From NCBI GenBank assembly GCA_029449245.1, contig JANATF010000003.1:2790001-2854000 (forward strand): a stretch of 64,000 nt of DNA, written 5' to 3'. A program made the translations under genes and the position numbers. How positions within the stretch are numbered: the first letter of the stretch is position 1; each line of letters starts with the position of its first letter. The stretch comes from Mortierella alpina (lineage: Eukaryota > Mortierellomycota > Mortierellomycetes > Mortierellales > Mortierellaceae). The notes below the pieces were generated by a model that searched no databases, had not been told where the DNA came from, and saw only the letters and a program-made list of their open reading frames with translations. Positions 22,653-34,685 of this stretch are shown piece by piece.

Positions 22653-24623
22653 TCAGTACCGTACGGTGGCCTGCGCCTGACTTGGAGATGCACTTGGTGT
22701 GATATCTTGCATCATGGACATGGGTCGGTGGACACCCGTAGCGGCGGAAGCTGCAGATCCAGCCGCAGCTGCTGAAGAGCCCATCGACATCCGGTGTCCA
22801 CCCGTTTGCATCTGCGGCGGTGGTGGGGGAGGAAGATTTCCCCGTGGCCCTGAACCTCGTTGCTGTTGTTGTTGCTGTTGCTGCTGATGCTGTAGTGGTT
22901 GTCCCTGCATAGAATGTGCTGGTCCTCTTCCGTGTGGCATCATCCCTCCATTGGGGTTACCAATCGTCTCTGCATACACGCCGTGTGATTGCGCTACAGG
23001 GCAATCTTTATGGGCCAAAAGAAGGGCCTTCAAGTGAATGATCTCGTCGCGCAAAGACGCCGTCTGTGTCTGCAAGTGCTCGTTATCCGTCGTCAGATAT
23101 TCCACCTTGGCCTGCAAGTTAGTTAACCACTGCTTCTTGCGTTGACGGCACTTCAATGCGGCTAAAATTGAGGTTGCGTAGAACAAACAGTTGTTAGTAT
23201 CATACATTAAATACGCTACTGTGCACACCATCGCCTTTCTTGTGTGTTGGCTGCCTGCAAAGACCTTGGAAAAAAAATTCGCAGTTCAAACGTGTTACCT
23301 TGACGATTGCGTTCCAAAAAGTTCTTTCTTTTTTCTTCCTCGTCCATTTTGTCATCGCTCGGCGGCCGTTTCTTATCACTGCCATTACCCTTCTTGGATT
23401 TGCCATCGCCGTTGGTGCTGGACTGCATGGATTGCTCCGAATCATCGCTGTAGTCCTCTGATGTCATGCGGTTGCGATGGTTGTTCCTGGAGGAGGGTTC
23501 GGCTCCGTTTCTAGGCGGTTGCTGGGTCGTCACCATACCGGGTTGCATTCCTGGGATGACCTGGCCGTTCTGAGGTGCGCCAGAGTGGGCATGTTGTGCT
23601 TGTGGATGCTGAGAGTGCACATGGCCGTTGGCATCCACACTCTCTCGCTTGATCCACATCTCCCGGTGTGTCGCCTGTGCCTGGCTAAGGAGGTGCAGGT
23701 TACCGTACCCGTTCGCTCCACCGTCGTGATTGGGTGCACCTTGCGGAGGCATATAACGGTCGTTCATTGTAGGTTGACCGTTGGTTTGCGCAAATGACAT
23801 ATTCTGCCGATCGTTAGGCCCAGGTTGGTTGTAAATGGCTGATTGATATGGCTCGGTCGTCTGGATAGGCCCTGCAGAAGGCACCATTGATTGTGGAGCA
23901 GGCATGCCCACAAATGGGAATCCACTCTCGGCCAAAGGTGCTCCAGATGAAAAGATGGTCGAAATAGGCGCTGCTGCCGTTGCTGGGAAGGATCCGACGG
24001 GTATGTGATTGGTGTTGGCCTTTTCAAACATGACTGGGTCCTGAGGGCCTTCCAACATGGACGGAGAGAGAGGACCCATACGAAGCGACTGGGCATCCCA
24101 GTTGAACTGGTCGCTATTTGGGGCCAGTCGGCCGGACATGGCAGCAATAGGTGGCAGGACCGGCTTGGGTGTCTCAACGGCTGGCTCTGTAGCTGATGGC
24201 GGCGCATCAGTCTTGTCGGAGCTCAGGCCGGAGAAGCTCTGCTCGAACGGGTTGGGTTCCATGTCCAGCTTTGAGCACGCCTGGAGGAAGCTAATGGAGC
24301 CTTCACCGTTGATGGGTGCCACAGCAAGTGTATCACCCTTGTCCTCATCGGCAGCTGTGGTGACGATGAGTGGGACATTATTGTCAGGTGCGACCGGCAA
24401 ATCTAGCCATGAGCAAGAGTTTTAAGGGCTTAGATATGTGCAAGGGTGGCATGCATGGGAGATATACATGGAGGTGATATGCATGGGCGTGGACAACATC
24501 ACACTGCAGCAAATTCATGCTGGAGATGAATATGTATGCATTATACGTACCCATGCTGGTCTTGCCTGTGAGGTCGCCATTACCGGGGCCAAGGTCTGTG
24601 GAGAGCGTTCCAACTGCGGTCAT
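22653..24623 (-). CDS. atf1: Atf1/ATF2-type bZIP transcription factor
   Basis: Stress-responsive bZIP factor of the Atf1/CREB family, normally a nuclear target of the Hog1/Sty1 MAP kinase. Three exons on the minus strand: 24623-24551, 24402-23299, 23161-22653; phases close to 561 residues. The start ATG has context CACCATGACC. The N-terminal region contains NPFEQSFSGL and a proline-directed stretch (MGPLSPSMLEG), similar to the osmotic-stress and recombination regions of Aft1-type proteins. The basic region and zipper are KRKNFLERNRQ joined across the second intron to AALKCRQRKKQWLTNLQ, then VEYLTTDNEHLQ; this matches Atf1 almost word for word. The second intron (137 bases) splits the basic region. 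The C-terminus has a Gln run, a Pro run and Ala/Ser/Met-rich sequence. It lies immediately beside the repeat array with its 3' end facing it. Confidence 0.95.
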
Positions 24624-26399
24624 GGTGGGATGCTGTGCGATCGGTGGCCGGTTCGGATGGTTATAAGAGTACGGGCAGGTCACTTAGCAAGAACTTTTCA
24701 GGCAGAAACTAAGGCTAATGAACGTGGTAGGAGCAGCAGTTAGCGACAAGAACGCACACTAGTAAACATCGTTTAGGAAAGGAGAGAATCGGAGCGGGAG
24801 TACAAGAAGGCGTGAGTGAGTAGGTGTAGGCGAACGCCTGTTGTTCGAAGAGGAGTTCCGGGTGTTCAAAAAAAAGAGTATGGTGACAGGTATACAATGA
24901 ATGAGATAGGCCGAGCGAAAACGCTCCAAAAGGAGCCTGCAAAGCCCTCAAGCACAGCGGCGGAGGAAATAGGCAGAGAATGGCCAGGTGCAGAGAGTGC
25001 AGACAGTGTATGTGTGTGTACGGCCGTTGACTAGGAGTGGGAGGACTGTATACAAGCGTCGAAGCACAATGACGAAACCGGAGAGCAGGGCCATGGACCG
25101 AGATGAGACTACATCACAGCCTGTCCAACTCCTGGTTCCCTTGAACCCCGAGCTACCTGTGCGCAGCTTGTTCCATGACTCTTGTTCTCTCTCTTTTGTG
25201 TGTTCTAGGTTCATCCCCACCCCCTTGTACTCTCTCTCTTTTATGGCTCGCCTTGCTGTGAGATGCTTCCAAAGGGTAAGACTGATGTCCCAGAATGAAA
25301 TCAGGTCCCAGACACTGGAAGGTTGGTTATTCGTTTTGTCTCTTTCTCTTCTTGCTTAGGCCTTACACTGATGATGGTGTTTCTGTCCTTTATGCTAGTT
25401 GAGAATGAGGATGAGGCAGATGATGTCTGTCACTAGAGCCAAAAGAAGGATGGAGAAGCGAAAAGGATGCTGGAAAAGCGTTGCGGGCGAGAGGGAAAAA
25501 GAGTGTGTGTGCAGCGGGAGGAGGAAAGAGGACTTTGAATACGTCATTGTTGCCTCTGCTCGCGACCTGATTGGCTGCGCAGGGTTCGGGTTGCTGGTCA
25601 GAGTGAAAAAAATTAGCACAAAAGAGGGGGACACTGCGATGCTATAGCCCGCAAAGAGCTGGAAGTGCATAAACCCGATTAAACAGAAAAAAAGCTGCAG
25701 GCCGAAAAAAGGAAGCTGCAGAAACGAAAGGAGTTGGAGGGGATAGGAAATTATTCGATCTCATGTCGCTCATCCTTGAGCGATGAAACGATCGAATAGT
25801 AAAAAAAAAACACCAAAGCGAGGGACGAGAGAGAGGACAAATGAAGGACGGGGAGGGAGCACCAGAAAATATAGAGAACGTATCACTCAGATCGTCTTGC
25901 TCTGGTTCTTAGGTGTGGTATGCAAGATGCACACACAAGCAATGTTCATTATCGTGTTGCATACCCCCTCTGCCCCAAGCAGCACGATGTTACAGAGACA
26001 CGCCAAATTCATGCATGAAGCTGTAAGCAACAAAAAAAAAGAAGGCATGGTCCGAAAGATCTGGACCATCCCGTAATGCCGTTAGCGTTCTTGGTCTTCT
26101 GGACGGATCTGGGATCGGGGAGATGTTGTCATTCCCACAGAGTTTATATTTATTACCGCTGGTCGCTGAACCGCCCACCACTCGGAGCTATCCTTCAAGT
26201 TGGCAAGATTAAATCCTCTATGTCGATATTGAAACGATTGAAGGCGTCCGCTTGCGGATAGATCAAAATGCCAGAGTCTTGAAGACTTGAGCCGCTAGCT
26301 ATAGAGCCAAAAATGCTCGGCAAGGATCGAGATACTCTTTGGAAACCTGAACTGGATGACTCGCAGAATGTCTCTAACATCCCGCGCCATGACCGCTCC

Positions 26400-27118
26400 T
26401 CAGCCGACAGCAGTAAACGGCGCTTTGAGCATAAGCACTTTGGTCCCTGACTCTAGGTTGGCGTCACAGTACGCGATCATGTCTGATTGACCGAGGGATG
26501 GTGGGAAAACGTCAGCCTTCCCGCTAAGACGATGGTAGACCACCATCATGTCGACTTTCTTAGTGAGGTGCACGGTCGTCTTCTTGAAATCCAAGAGAAA
26601 ATCCAGATCCTCGTAGCAGCTCTTGAGGTCGTTCAAGGAACGCGCCTAGTATTGGATATTATGACGATCCGTGTCGGCTCTGACGACCTTAACATTGCGA
26701 TTGGGAGTGAGCCCGAAGACGTGTTCACACAGCTCATCGCCGTTTTTAGGATAAGAAAGGGTGTTGCGAGAGGGTGCCTTGACCAGTTCACTGTCGGACC
26801 AGTTGTTCAAATTAAAGCAGTGGTGGACCACGTTGAAAGAGGTGGGGTGAGATACGCGCAAGATTCAAGATTCCTCCTCATTGCAAAGAAATCCGAGTTG
26901 AGTTCAATAGTGTATGAAATGAGGCTGTTGACATCTGTTCGCCGTAGAGGGATCGAAGGATGGGTCATCTTTTTGCGTTCCAGCCTTCCAGGGCAATATT
27001 TAAGCTGCACTGCGGTCACAACTTGCCGTTCGTCTCTCTTCTGACACGCAATGACCACCGAATTCATCCTCAAGACTTCGCATAATTGTTTATTTAGGCC
27101 TTTTGCAATGTTTGCCAA
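26400..27118 (-). pseudogene. Possible degenerate coding remnant, identity unknown
   Basis: Three adjacent minus-strand open stretches (27118-26807, 26861-26646, 26636-26400) follow one another with frame changes or stops between them. Their amino-acid composition looks protein-like rather than low-complexity (for example HHCFNLNNWSDSELV, DLDFLLDFKKTTVHL, SDMIAYCDANLE). I cannot assign a family. It could be a decayed mobile-element or effector-type gene, or chance open frames; no splice pattern rejoins the pieces convincingly. Confidence 0.25.
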
Positions 27119-27885
27119 AGCTTTCCATTTTATAGAGCGCGCTTGGTGGTGCCCTCATACTAACGCCGGACGCGGCTTAATCGGTGCAGCTGGAGCAGTG
27201 ACAGGAGGATGCGAAGGTATTCTATACTGTTATCACTTTGCAATGATGTGAAGACAACTGGCCAAGGCTCTCAAACTATGAAATGTCTCTTGCTGAAATA
27301 TGAAGACGTATCACATCCAGACGGCAGTACATCGGTATATTACGGCAGCGGCCTGCGTCTTTCACAAGGTCAATAATCTGTGATTATTGCAGATCATATT
27401 TCTCGTCGTCGATCGGGTACGGTATGTAGTTCCGCCTCACGGTGTCCGCGCTCGCTAGCAAGCATAGCATCAAGGTCATATATGGTCACACTGACACCGA
27501 GGACCCACGGGGCGCAAGAACTGGGTCAGTGGGAATTGGGTAACGCCGCCCAAGTCAGGGAAGACCAAGTCCATGAGAGCTTGCTGAGAGATCCATCCCC
27601 AGTACAGGCAATCTTGGATGCGGATCTGAAGGAAGGTATAGATACAATAAAAGCCGTAGTTAGTGAACTAGAGAGGTGTACTATACAAAAGGAGCCAGCG
27701 AGTCGCCGTGGCGGGTGTTGTGTAGGGTTTTGTACTCCATGGTATTTGCGGTGAGCCAATTGAGGCTCTGCGACACTGAGGCGAGCACTGAGTTCAGGCA
27801 CAGGATGCTTCTCTCTTCTCTCCTGCACAGGTGTAGATGGCATGATCGCTCGCGCAGTGAGCATTGTTTATGTTTTTGTGACTAG

Positions 27886-28020
27886 ACCCTTTTTTTTTTT
27901 TTTTTTTTTTTTTGCCTGCCTTCAAAGCAGGCCCGCTTTCGATTTCCCTGTTTTGTGCTCCTTCTCTCTCTCCTCCCCTATCCCACTCCCACCTCCCTTT
28001 CCACCCCAACACATATTATA
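27886..28020 (+). promoter_or_regulatory. T-run and CT-rich leader of the nucleolin-like gene
   Basis: About 25 consecutive T residues, then an almost pure C/T tract up to the start codon. This layout resembles strong fungal housekeeping promoters, where a CT block precedes the transcription start. The assignment is by position and composition only. Confidence 0.45.
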
Positions 28021-29220
28021 ATGGCCAAGTCCGTTGCCACCAAGAGCTCCAAGGTCGTCAAGGCCGACAAGAAGGCCCCCAAGGTCGAGAAGAAGGTCGA
28101 GTCCTCATCCGACTCTGAATCCGACTCCGGCTCATCCTCATCCGACTCCTCTGATTCCGAGGAGGAGAAGGAGGAGGAGAAGAAGGAGGACAAGGCCGAG
28201 TCCTCTGACTCGGACTCGTCCAGCTCTGACTCTGACTCTGATGCCGAGGAGGAGAAGAAGGAGTCCTCCGAGTCTGCTGCCAGCTCTGACTCCGAGTCCA
28301 ACAACAAGCGCAAGACTGAGGCCGACGAGACCGTCGCCGTCAAGAAGTCCAAGACTGAGGATGCTCCTGCCGAGTCCGCCACCGTCTTTGTCGGAGGTCT
28401 TTCCTGGAACGTCGACAACGACTGGCTCCGCACCGAGTTCACCGAGTGCGGTGAGATCCTCGACGTCCGTGTCATCACCGATCGTGACTCCCAGCGCTCC
28501 AAGGGGTAAGTTTCTTCACCTAGCCATATATGGCTTGGGATCTACGTCTTGTAGCCTCATCTGAACCAACCACTAACTCTCCTGTTCCTCTCCTTTTACT
28601 CGAATAGTTTCGCCTACGTTGAGTTCGCCAATGCCGAAGGTGCCAACGCCGCTTTGGCTCTGGCTGGCAAGGAGATTGATGGTCGTGCCATCCGTGTCGA
28701 TCTCTCCGAGTCCCGCCCCAAGAAGGAGGCTGGTGCCAAGACCTTCAACAACGCTCCCCAGGGTGAGGCTTCCGACACCCTCTTCGTCGGAAACTTGTCC
28801 TTCAACGCCACCGAGGATGACCTCCGCGGTGCCTTTGCCGAGTGCGGTGAGATCATCTCCGTCCGTCTTCCTACTGACCGCGAGACCGGCCAGGCCAAGG
28901 GTTTCGGATACGTCCAGTTCGGCTCCATCGAAGAGGCCAAGGCTGCCATTGCCTGGAACGGTACCGAGCTCGCTGGTCGTCCCTGCCGTTTGGACTACGC
29001 CGGCAAGAAGCCCGAGCGCTCCGAGGGTGGTGGATTCGGTGGTGGACGCGGTGGCCGCGGTGGCCGTGGCGGCTTCGGCGGTGACCGTGGTGGTCGTGGT
29101 GGCCGTGGCCGTGGCGGCTTTGGCGGTGACCGCGGTGGACGTGGTGGACGTGGCGGCCGTGGTGGATCCACCAACCGCGGAGGATTCGGTTCCTTCCAGG
29201 GATCCAAGGTCACCTTCTAA
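28021..29220 (+). CDS. Nucleolin-like RNA-binding protein (two RRMs plus RGG tail)
   Basis: Nucleolar RNA-binding protein of the nucleolin/Nsr1/Gar2 type, acting in pre-rRNA processing and small-subunit assembly. Two exons, 28021-28505 and 28608-29220 (102-base intron), 365 residues. Domain order: Lys-rich start; alternating Ser/Asp and Glu/Lys acidic blocks to about residue 110, typical casein-kinase-2 substrate regions; RRM1 (RNP2 TVFVGGLSW, RNP1 KGFAYVEF split by the intron); RRM2 (TLFVGNLSF, KGFGYVQF); C-terminal Gly/Arg-rich RGG tail ending VTF. The coding region is strongly biased to C-ending codons, consistent with high expression, and the leader is a long T-run then CT-rich tract. A polyadenylation-like AATAAA is at 29434. 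The gene could equally be called NSR1 or gar2. Confidence 0.95.
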
Positions 29221-29523
29221 GTCCTGTCGACCGTTCTTTGTGTTCTCTCCTTGCCTCTGCCATACAGTAGACACGGATGATTCCCATTCACACCCTTTCA
29301 CATAATCTCCATGATCCGTGTCTTTGTTGCATAGTTTTCCCCTTCATTTCTTTATACATATTTTTGCATTCTTTTCATTTATTTTGTTTCCAGAGCATCA
29401 TTGTTTGTACCATATTCATCAACGTTTCTCGAAAATAAACCTTGCCTGTCACCAAACATCTTTGAAAGGAATTGCTCCGCTTTATGATACAAATGGGGGA
29501 TGAATTGATACAGATGTGCGGTA
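29221..29523. other. Convergent 3' ends
   Basis: Spacer between the nucleolin-like gene (plus) and the WLM protease gene (minus). It contains AATAAA at 29434 for the plus-strand gene; no other gene is seen. Confidence 0.6.
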
Positions 29524-30701
29524 CTACAACAGAGGCCTTTCAGTCAAGCAACAGTCGCATTGAAGGGCCAAGGGCTTGTTTACGAGGGTGCATGCTGGAC
29601 AAGACCATTCGAACCACTCTGTGGCTGATATTGGAGCAGCAACTGTTGAAGTTGTCCTTGATGGCTGCGATGCTGTTGATTGAGCATTGTTGCCGGTGCT
29701 GGTGCTGGTGCTGGTGCTGATGGTGCAGTGTTTGATCTTCTTGCTGCTTTCACCAATGTCCCGACTTGAATCTGATGCCAGTCGACGTTTAGCAGCCTCA
29801 GCTGCTTTGGCACTAATGGATCGTGATGCCTCTGACACCGCTGACTCTAATGTTCCATTGACTATCTTGCGGTTCTCAGGCTCAACCTGCATTTCAGTCA
29901 GCACCACCTGCGTCGAAGGCTCACCGCTGTCAGTCTCGGCGGACCCACACCATAATTGATCTTTGACCCGCTGCTCAGCGGCCAGAGCAGCCAGCTCGCC
30001 AGGACTGTGCCACTGTTCCCAAAAGCCCTTCGATGTCGGATCCCGAGATGAACCAGCGTTTCCTCCTAGTTTTCTGCCACCTGCAGGCAGCATCATCTCA
30101 TTCAGCCGTCTGCGTCTCTCCGCCGCAATAATGGCTGCCTCACGAGATCCATGTGCCCCACCTCCTAGTCCGCGTCCACCTAATCGTTGACCCGTAGCAT
30201 CAAAACCAACTCCTGTGTATCCAGACGCGATGATTTTGTCATACTCGTCGTTGAGATCGTTCATAGCCTTATAAAACTGTGCGTCGTGCGGACCGCGGAT
30301 GTTATGGGCTAGTTCATGGAGCATAGTTCCTAGGATGTCTTCCCATGGCAGGAACCGGCTCACGTCGTCGTGATGTCGTAAACAGAGTTGGATTTTCCAG
30401 CCGCGGTTGGTGTTCATGCCGAGGAGATTCTTTGGGTAGAACTCGGCGAGTATTTGGGTCTTCCAGTTACGAACTTTCATGATCGGCCGGACCTGGTTGA
30501 GGGTAGGATGTTTTTTTTGTTGAATATATCAGTCAGGGTTGAGCTGTTTCTTCAAACGATAGTGGATATTGCTTTTGGGGAACTTTCTTTTACCATGGTG
30601 GCCACCCTCCTCAGGATCCGCAGAGCTTCTTCATGATTCGGTTTGGAGGTCAAGCAAGTGATGGTAGTAAAGTGATCAAGGCTTTGTTCGCCAGCTGCCA
30701 T
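29524..30701 (-). CDS. WSS1: WLM-domain metalloprotease (Wss1/SPRTN-type DNA-protein crosslink repair)
   Basis: Zinc metalloprotease that removes proteins covalently trapped on DNA, working with Cdc48 and SUMO in yeast. Two exons on the minus strand, 30701-30594 and 30492-29524 (101-base intron), 358 residues. The WLM domain spans about residues 20-150. It shows EEALRILRRVATM|VRPIMKVRNWK across the intron, LAEFYPKNLLGMN, and the active site MLHELAHNIRGPHD with HExxH at 95-99 and a third ligand at His105. A Gly/Arg stretch and low-complexity Ser/Thr repeats follow. The C-terminus carries a RanBP2-type zinc finger (WSCPACTLVN, then LQCDCC), a frequent partner domain in this family. An in-frame ATG further upstream (30842) exists, but it would start against the thiolase stop codon, so 30701 is preferred. 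The thiolase gene lies 144 bases upstream on the same strand. Confidence 0.93.
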
Positions 30702-30845
30702 TGACAATGTGACCCGAAGGCGCGGTGGTGATGGCGATTGTGAAAACAGACGAAATGGAGAAGGTGCGGTGGAAAGAATGGCGTATACGGCTGAACAGTC
30801 AAAGTGAATTTTATTTGGACCGTTGTTGGGATTGACTATCAATCA

Positions 30846-32735
30846 CTAGTCCCGATCTTGCTCGCTTACGACCACGGCTGCCATACCCTACGAACCCAAC
30901 AAGGGACAAGGAAACGTACATGTCTGTAAGTAAACGCCCAACTGCTGACAACGCTCCCCAAGGAAAGTTGCTTACCCCTCCAATGCCGTAGCACATCGAG
31001 ATAACACCAATCTTCTGGTTGGTGTGGTGCAGGTGTGAGATCAAAGTGGCCATCTGTCTTGCTCCAGTCATGCCTAGGGGCTATACCACAGTACGTCAAC
31101 ATGAACATCAGCCAAAGAAACCATTGACAACGTCTAGAAATGTAAAATACGCATGGGATAACATACATGACCAAGCGCAATGGCGCCGCCTTTGGGATTG
31201 ACTCTCTCAGGCTTGAGTCCCAAGGTGCGCACGCAGTACAGGGCTTGGGACGCAAACGCCTCATTGATCTCGTAGATATCAACATCGTCTGAATGTAATC
31301 CGACGTCCTTCAACACCGCTGGAATGGCGACCGCTGGACCGATTCCCATGATCCTAGGTGGGCAGCCAACAACACGAGCTCCACACCAGCGGGCAAGAAT
31401 GGTGCATCCAAGTTCGTGCGCCTTGCTTCGGCGCATCAAGACGACAGCAGCAGCACCGTCCGAGACCTGAGACGCGTTTCCGGCAGTCGTGGATCCATCC
31501 TTCTTGAAGACAGGCTTCAGCTTGGCCAATTTATCGACAGTTGAACCAGCGCGGGGGCCCTCGTCTTTCGAGATAATGATCTCTTGAATGGTCTGCTTGT
31601 CCTGTCCATGATCATCCTTGATAATTACCTTTTGCTGAACCTTGACAGGCACAATCTCGGTATTGAACAATCCTTGCTCCTGAGCTTTCAGTGCCTTCTC
31701 GTGCGACTCCGCCGAGAAACGATCCTGGTCCTCACGCGTGATGCCAAAGTCGCTAGCCACATTTTCAGACGTTATGCCCATGGGAACAAAGCAGTCTGCA
31801 GCGCCAGGTCCTGCCTTGATGGTAGCCGAGATCCTTGATGGCATGCTCTTTGAAGCGTAGTCATGGGTCATGGATTCAACACCCGCACCTTTCATTATTG
31901 AGTAGGAACAAAGGACATACGTGCCTGAAAGTTAGTGACCATTGGCGTGGGCATGGGCTTGCTAATGAACGATAATGGAAAAGGATGAATCGTTCCTTAC
32001 CAATGCCGATATCAATCTCACCAGCCCGGATGGCATTGGCTATATAACTGCAAGCCTGCAGACCAGACGAGCACTGACGGTTCAGAACACCATAGGTGGT
32101 CGTGTATGGGAAACCTGAAAGAAAGACACATCATTTGGTAAGGAGACCAAACAAGTTCAAAAGGAGCACCTAGAACGCACCACACAATCGGATGTCGCGT
32201 GTTCTATCGTTTACCCGCAGAGAACATGGCTGCCCGGCCGACTTTGATACCGCCGAGCTCTTGGAGTACAGTGCCCGTTTGGATATCATTGACAATCTTG
32301 GGATCGATCTTTGCGCGCTCGGCAGCGGCCTTCAGAATAACCGCGAGCAGATCTTCAGGGTATATGTCCTTGAATCCACCCTTGCCAGCTCTGCAGATAG
32401 GTGTGCGGACCGCTCTAAGAACACAACGAGGCGTACGCGCGAGAATGAGTTACAAGGCAACAGACGCATCCAGCCGGCGGTGACAAGATCTTTTGAGGTG
32501 TTCCATGGGACTTACGAGACAATCACTACATCGTCGGGGTGTCTGTGGTGGATAAGGTGCTCCCGGTGGGTGCTGCTGCCTAGAGTCAAACAAGTTGAGG
32601 GATGGAGGTCGCCGTCAGGTCTCGGCTCAGTACATGCTCGTGAGAGTCGCAAGCAAAGCGGTGTTGGATGGAGTCCTCACCAATGATGTGGTCCTTGATC
32701 TGCTCAAGGCGTTTGTTGGTCGAGATGGAGGTCAT
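30846..32735 (-). CDS. POT1: Peroxisomal 3-ketoacyl-CoA thiolase
   Basis: Catalyses the last step of peroxisomal fatty-acid beta-oxidation, cleaving 3-ketoacyl-CoA with CoA. Seven exons on the minus strand: 32735-32681, 32579-32516, 32414-32215, 32114-32001, 31888-31167, 31080-30976, 30887-30846. Phases close to 433 residues. The N-terminus carries a PTS2-like signal RLEQIKDHI; the last position is Ile where Leu or Ala is usual. Catalytic Cys lies in NRQCSSG (about residue 121), His in GGAIALGHPLG (split by an intron), and the second Cys in VISMCYGIGG followed by GMAAVV. NEAFASQA and GVESMTHDYASKSMP are also diagnostic. The tiny last exon (13 codons) was chosen because it alone restores the usual Gly-Met-Ala-Ala-Val ending. 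The AAAG acceptor at 31888 is weak but phase-correct. It diverges from the CIA30 gene. Confidence 0.94.
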
Positions 32736-33377
32736 GCTGAGGTTGAGGTCAATCTGAATGTGTGAAAGGGGAGTGCAAGGCGAGAGATGTACAAACGCAG
32801 CCGAAGAGTCCGGGTCGTGTTTTTCCACAGCGGCTCCCGGGCCTCCTACATTCTGTAGGGGCGCTCTTATTTTATGGTTGACCGGACATCCACCCTATTT
32901 GTCAATCCTGCGATGGCCTTTTGCCGCAGGATGGACACAAGTTGTTGGCGTGCTGCGACTCGCTCTACATAGCAGCCATCGATAAGTGCTTGAAGGGCTA
33001 CTCCACTGGCATGGATCCCACGCCTACTGGCAGTGGGTGAACAAAGAAAGCACAGTAAGATTCAAAGCCGTGTCGGATCCTCGTCGTAGCTATCCTGGCA
33101 CTATCACACTGTACAGTTAAAACTGAATCAGGATTACGATCATGGGTATTTGTCCAGGCACAGTTATGAGAACCAAGCGATGTCGACCACGTCGAACAAC
33201 TGGCCTGAGCGTTCGCAGTGGTTTCGGGAGGTGCCGATGATCGAGTTAAGGGTATCGTGATCTGCGGTGCAACCCCAAAGCCACTTCAGTGAAGGCAGAT
33301 CTCGGGCAGTAGATTTCTCTTCAGGCCATTGACTTCACCATCAACAGCACACGACAGCACGGCTACACCCTTCAACC
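32736..33377. other. Divergent intergenic region, thiolase / CIA30
   Basis: About 640 bases with no gene, expected to carry both promoters. No fatty-acid response element was identified with confidence. Confidence 0.55.
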
Positions 33378-34458
33378 ATGTTTGGATTCGTTCGACGCTC
33401 GCTCAACGCCATTGGGTCCGAGACCGTCAAGGGTAATAGCTTGCATTTCAAAACTTGCGCAAGGTTGAACATTCCTTCGAAGAAGGCGACGAAAGCAATG
33501 GAGTTGGCGATGTTCCCGCCAGAGCCTTAACGCGTGAATCCAATTGCATTCCTCTCTAGTCGTCAAAATGGATCACTCACCCTGGAAGAAGCAACTCCCT
33601 ATGGCTTCTTTAAAGACGCAGGAGGACCTCAAAGGATGGCTTGTTGGATGTGACAAGGACATTGGAGGGTTCTCAGAAGCCCATCTGGAGATCACAAAGA
33701 ACGGCACAGGTAAAGAAGATAGTCATGGCCCACTGCATTCACAGTATCTCCCGTGGAAGCAAATGCAAGTTGGAGCAGAAAAAGGACTGATACTGAGTTA
33801 CTTTCTAGGACGATTTTATGGACACTTATCGCTGGATCTTCCTGATAACGAAAATGTTGAAAAGAGTGGATATGCAGGATGCAGGACAAAGGTGAGGACG
33901 CTTTCCTTTCGCGGACGCAAGTATCGACATCCTTGCAAAGCTACTCACCAAAAAGCATCCTTTACTCTTGCAGACGAAACCCGGATCCATCTTTGGGACA
34001 CCCGTTTGGGACACATGTCTGTATGAATATCTGTCACTGAGAGTCAAAGGCGATGAACGGAAATACTTTGTCAACCTGCAAACAGACGGTGTTGTCCCGA
34101 CAGACCTCTACCAACACCGCCTCTTCTTGAAAACCCCTGGTGAATGGGAAACAGTGTTGGTAAGGACAAGATTATTAATGTCTGATGCTGGCCAATGTTC
34201 CTCCAGAGGCACCCTGATGCTCATCCTTTTTTCGATCAATTGATTTCTTTTCTTTCTTAGATCCCGTTCAAGGACTTTATCCTCACCAACCAGGGCTTTA
34301 TCCAGGAAGAACAGATCGAGATTTTTAGAGAGAGAGTCAAGAACGTGGGCGTATCTATCATTGACAGGAAGTCAGGACCCTTCGAACTGGAGATCGATAG
34401 CATAGCTGCGGTCAACACTGGAGCGGACCCAAACGCAAATATGGAGGACGATGAGTAG
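33378..34458 (+). CDS. CIA30: Complex I intermediate-associated protein 30 (CIA30/NDUFAF1)
   Basis: Mitochondrial chaperone for assembly of NADH:ubiquinone oxidoreductase. Five exons: 33378-33432, 33560-33709, 33809-33891, 33974-34159, 34261-34458, giving 223 residues with all phases consistent. The N-terminus is short and basic (MFGFVRRSLNAIG), compatible with a mitochondrial presequence. The body is the CIA30 galactose-binding-like fold: WLVGCDKDIGGFSEAHLEI, GRFYGHLSLDLP, SGYAGCRTK, YEYLSLRVKGDERKYFVNLQ, LYQHRLFLKTPGEWETV|IPFKDF and VGVSIIDRKSGPFELEID. These match the family block by block. The tail ends in an acidic DDE. It converges on NOG2 with about 230 bases between stop codons. Confidence 0.94.
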
Positions 34459-34685
34459 GGTGCGCTACGAGTAGAAAGCCAAGAAATCAAAATGTATAAT
34501 AGTGCGAAATGATTTTATTGTACAAGAGAGTTCAAGTGTATCGTTATGAAAGCGTGCAGAGATGACGGAAAAGAAGAGAAGAGAAGGGGAGAAGGCGGGC
34601 GAACGGGAGAATGCTAGTCGTTCAGTGAGTGCAAAAAGGGAGAAGCAAACTAAGAGTGGCGAACATAGATATAAGGATCAAACAT

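Larger units (their letters stand above)
24624..28020. other. Gene-poor 3.4 kb between atf1 and nucleolin-like gene
   Basis: No intact gene can be supported. The first ~1.5 kb should be the atf1 promoter and is purine-rich in places. The middle (about 26.2-27.2 kb) holds possible decayed coding sequence, listed separately. The last ~130 bases before 28021 are an uninterrupted T-run followed by a CT-rich leader. Confidence 0.55.

Noticed and set aside
28573-29301. 242-residue frame antisense to the nucleolin-like gene, and further long frames on both strands
   Set aside because: Explained by the strong codon bias and repetitive Gly/Arg and Ser/Asp codons of the sense gene; composition is Ala/Thr/Val repeats only.
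30811-31071. Longer C-terminus for the thiolase by reading through the last intron, or using the acceptor near 30920
   Set aside because: Only the exon 30887-30846 restores the conserved Gly-Met-Ala-Ala-Val ending.
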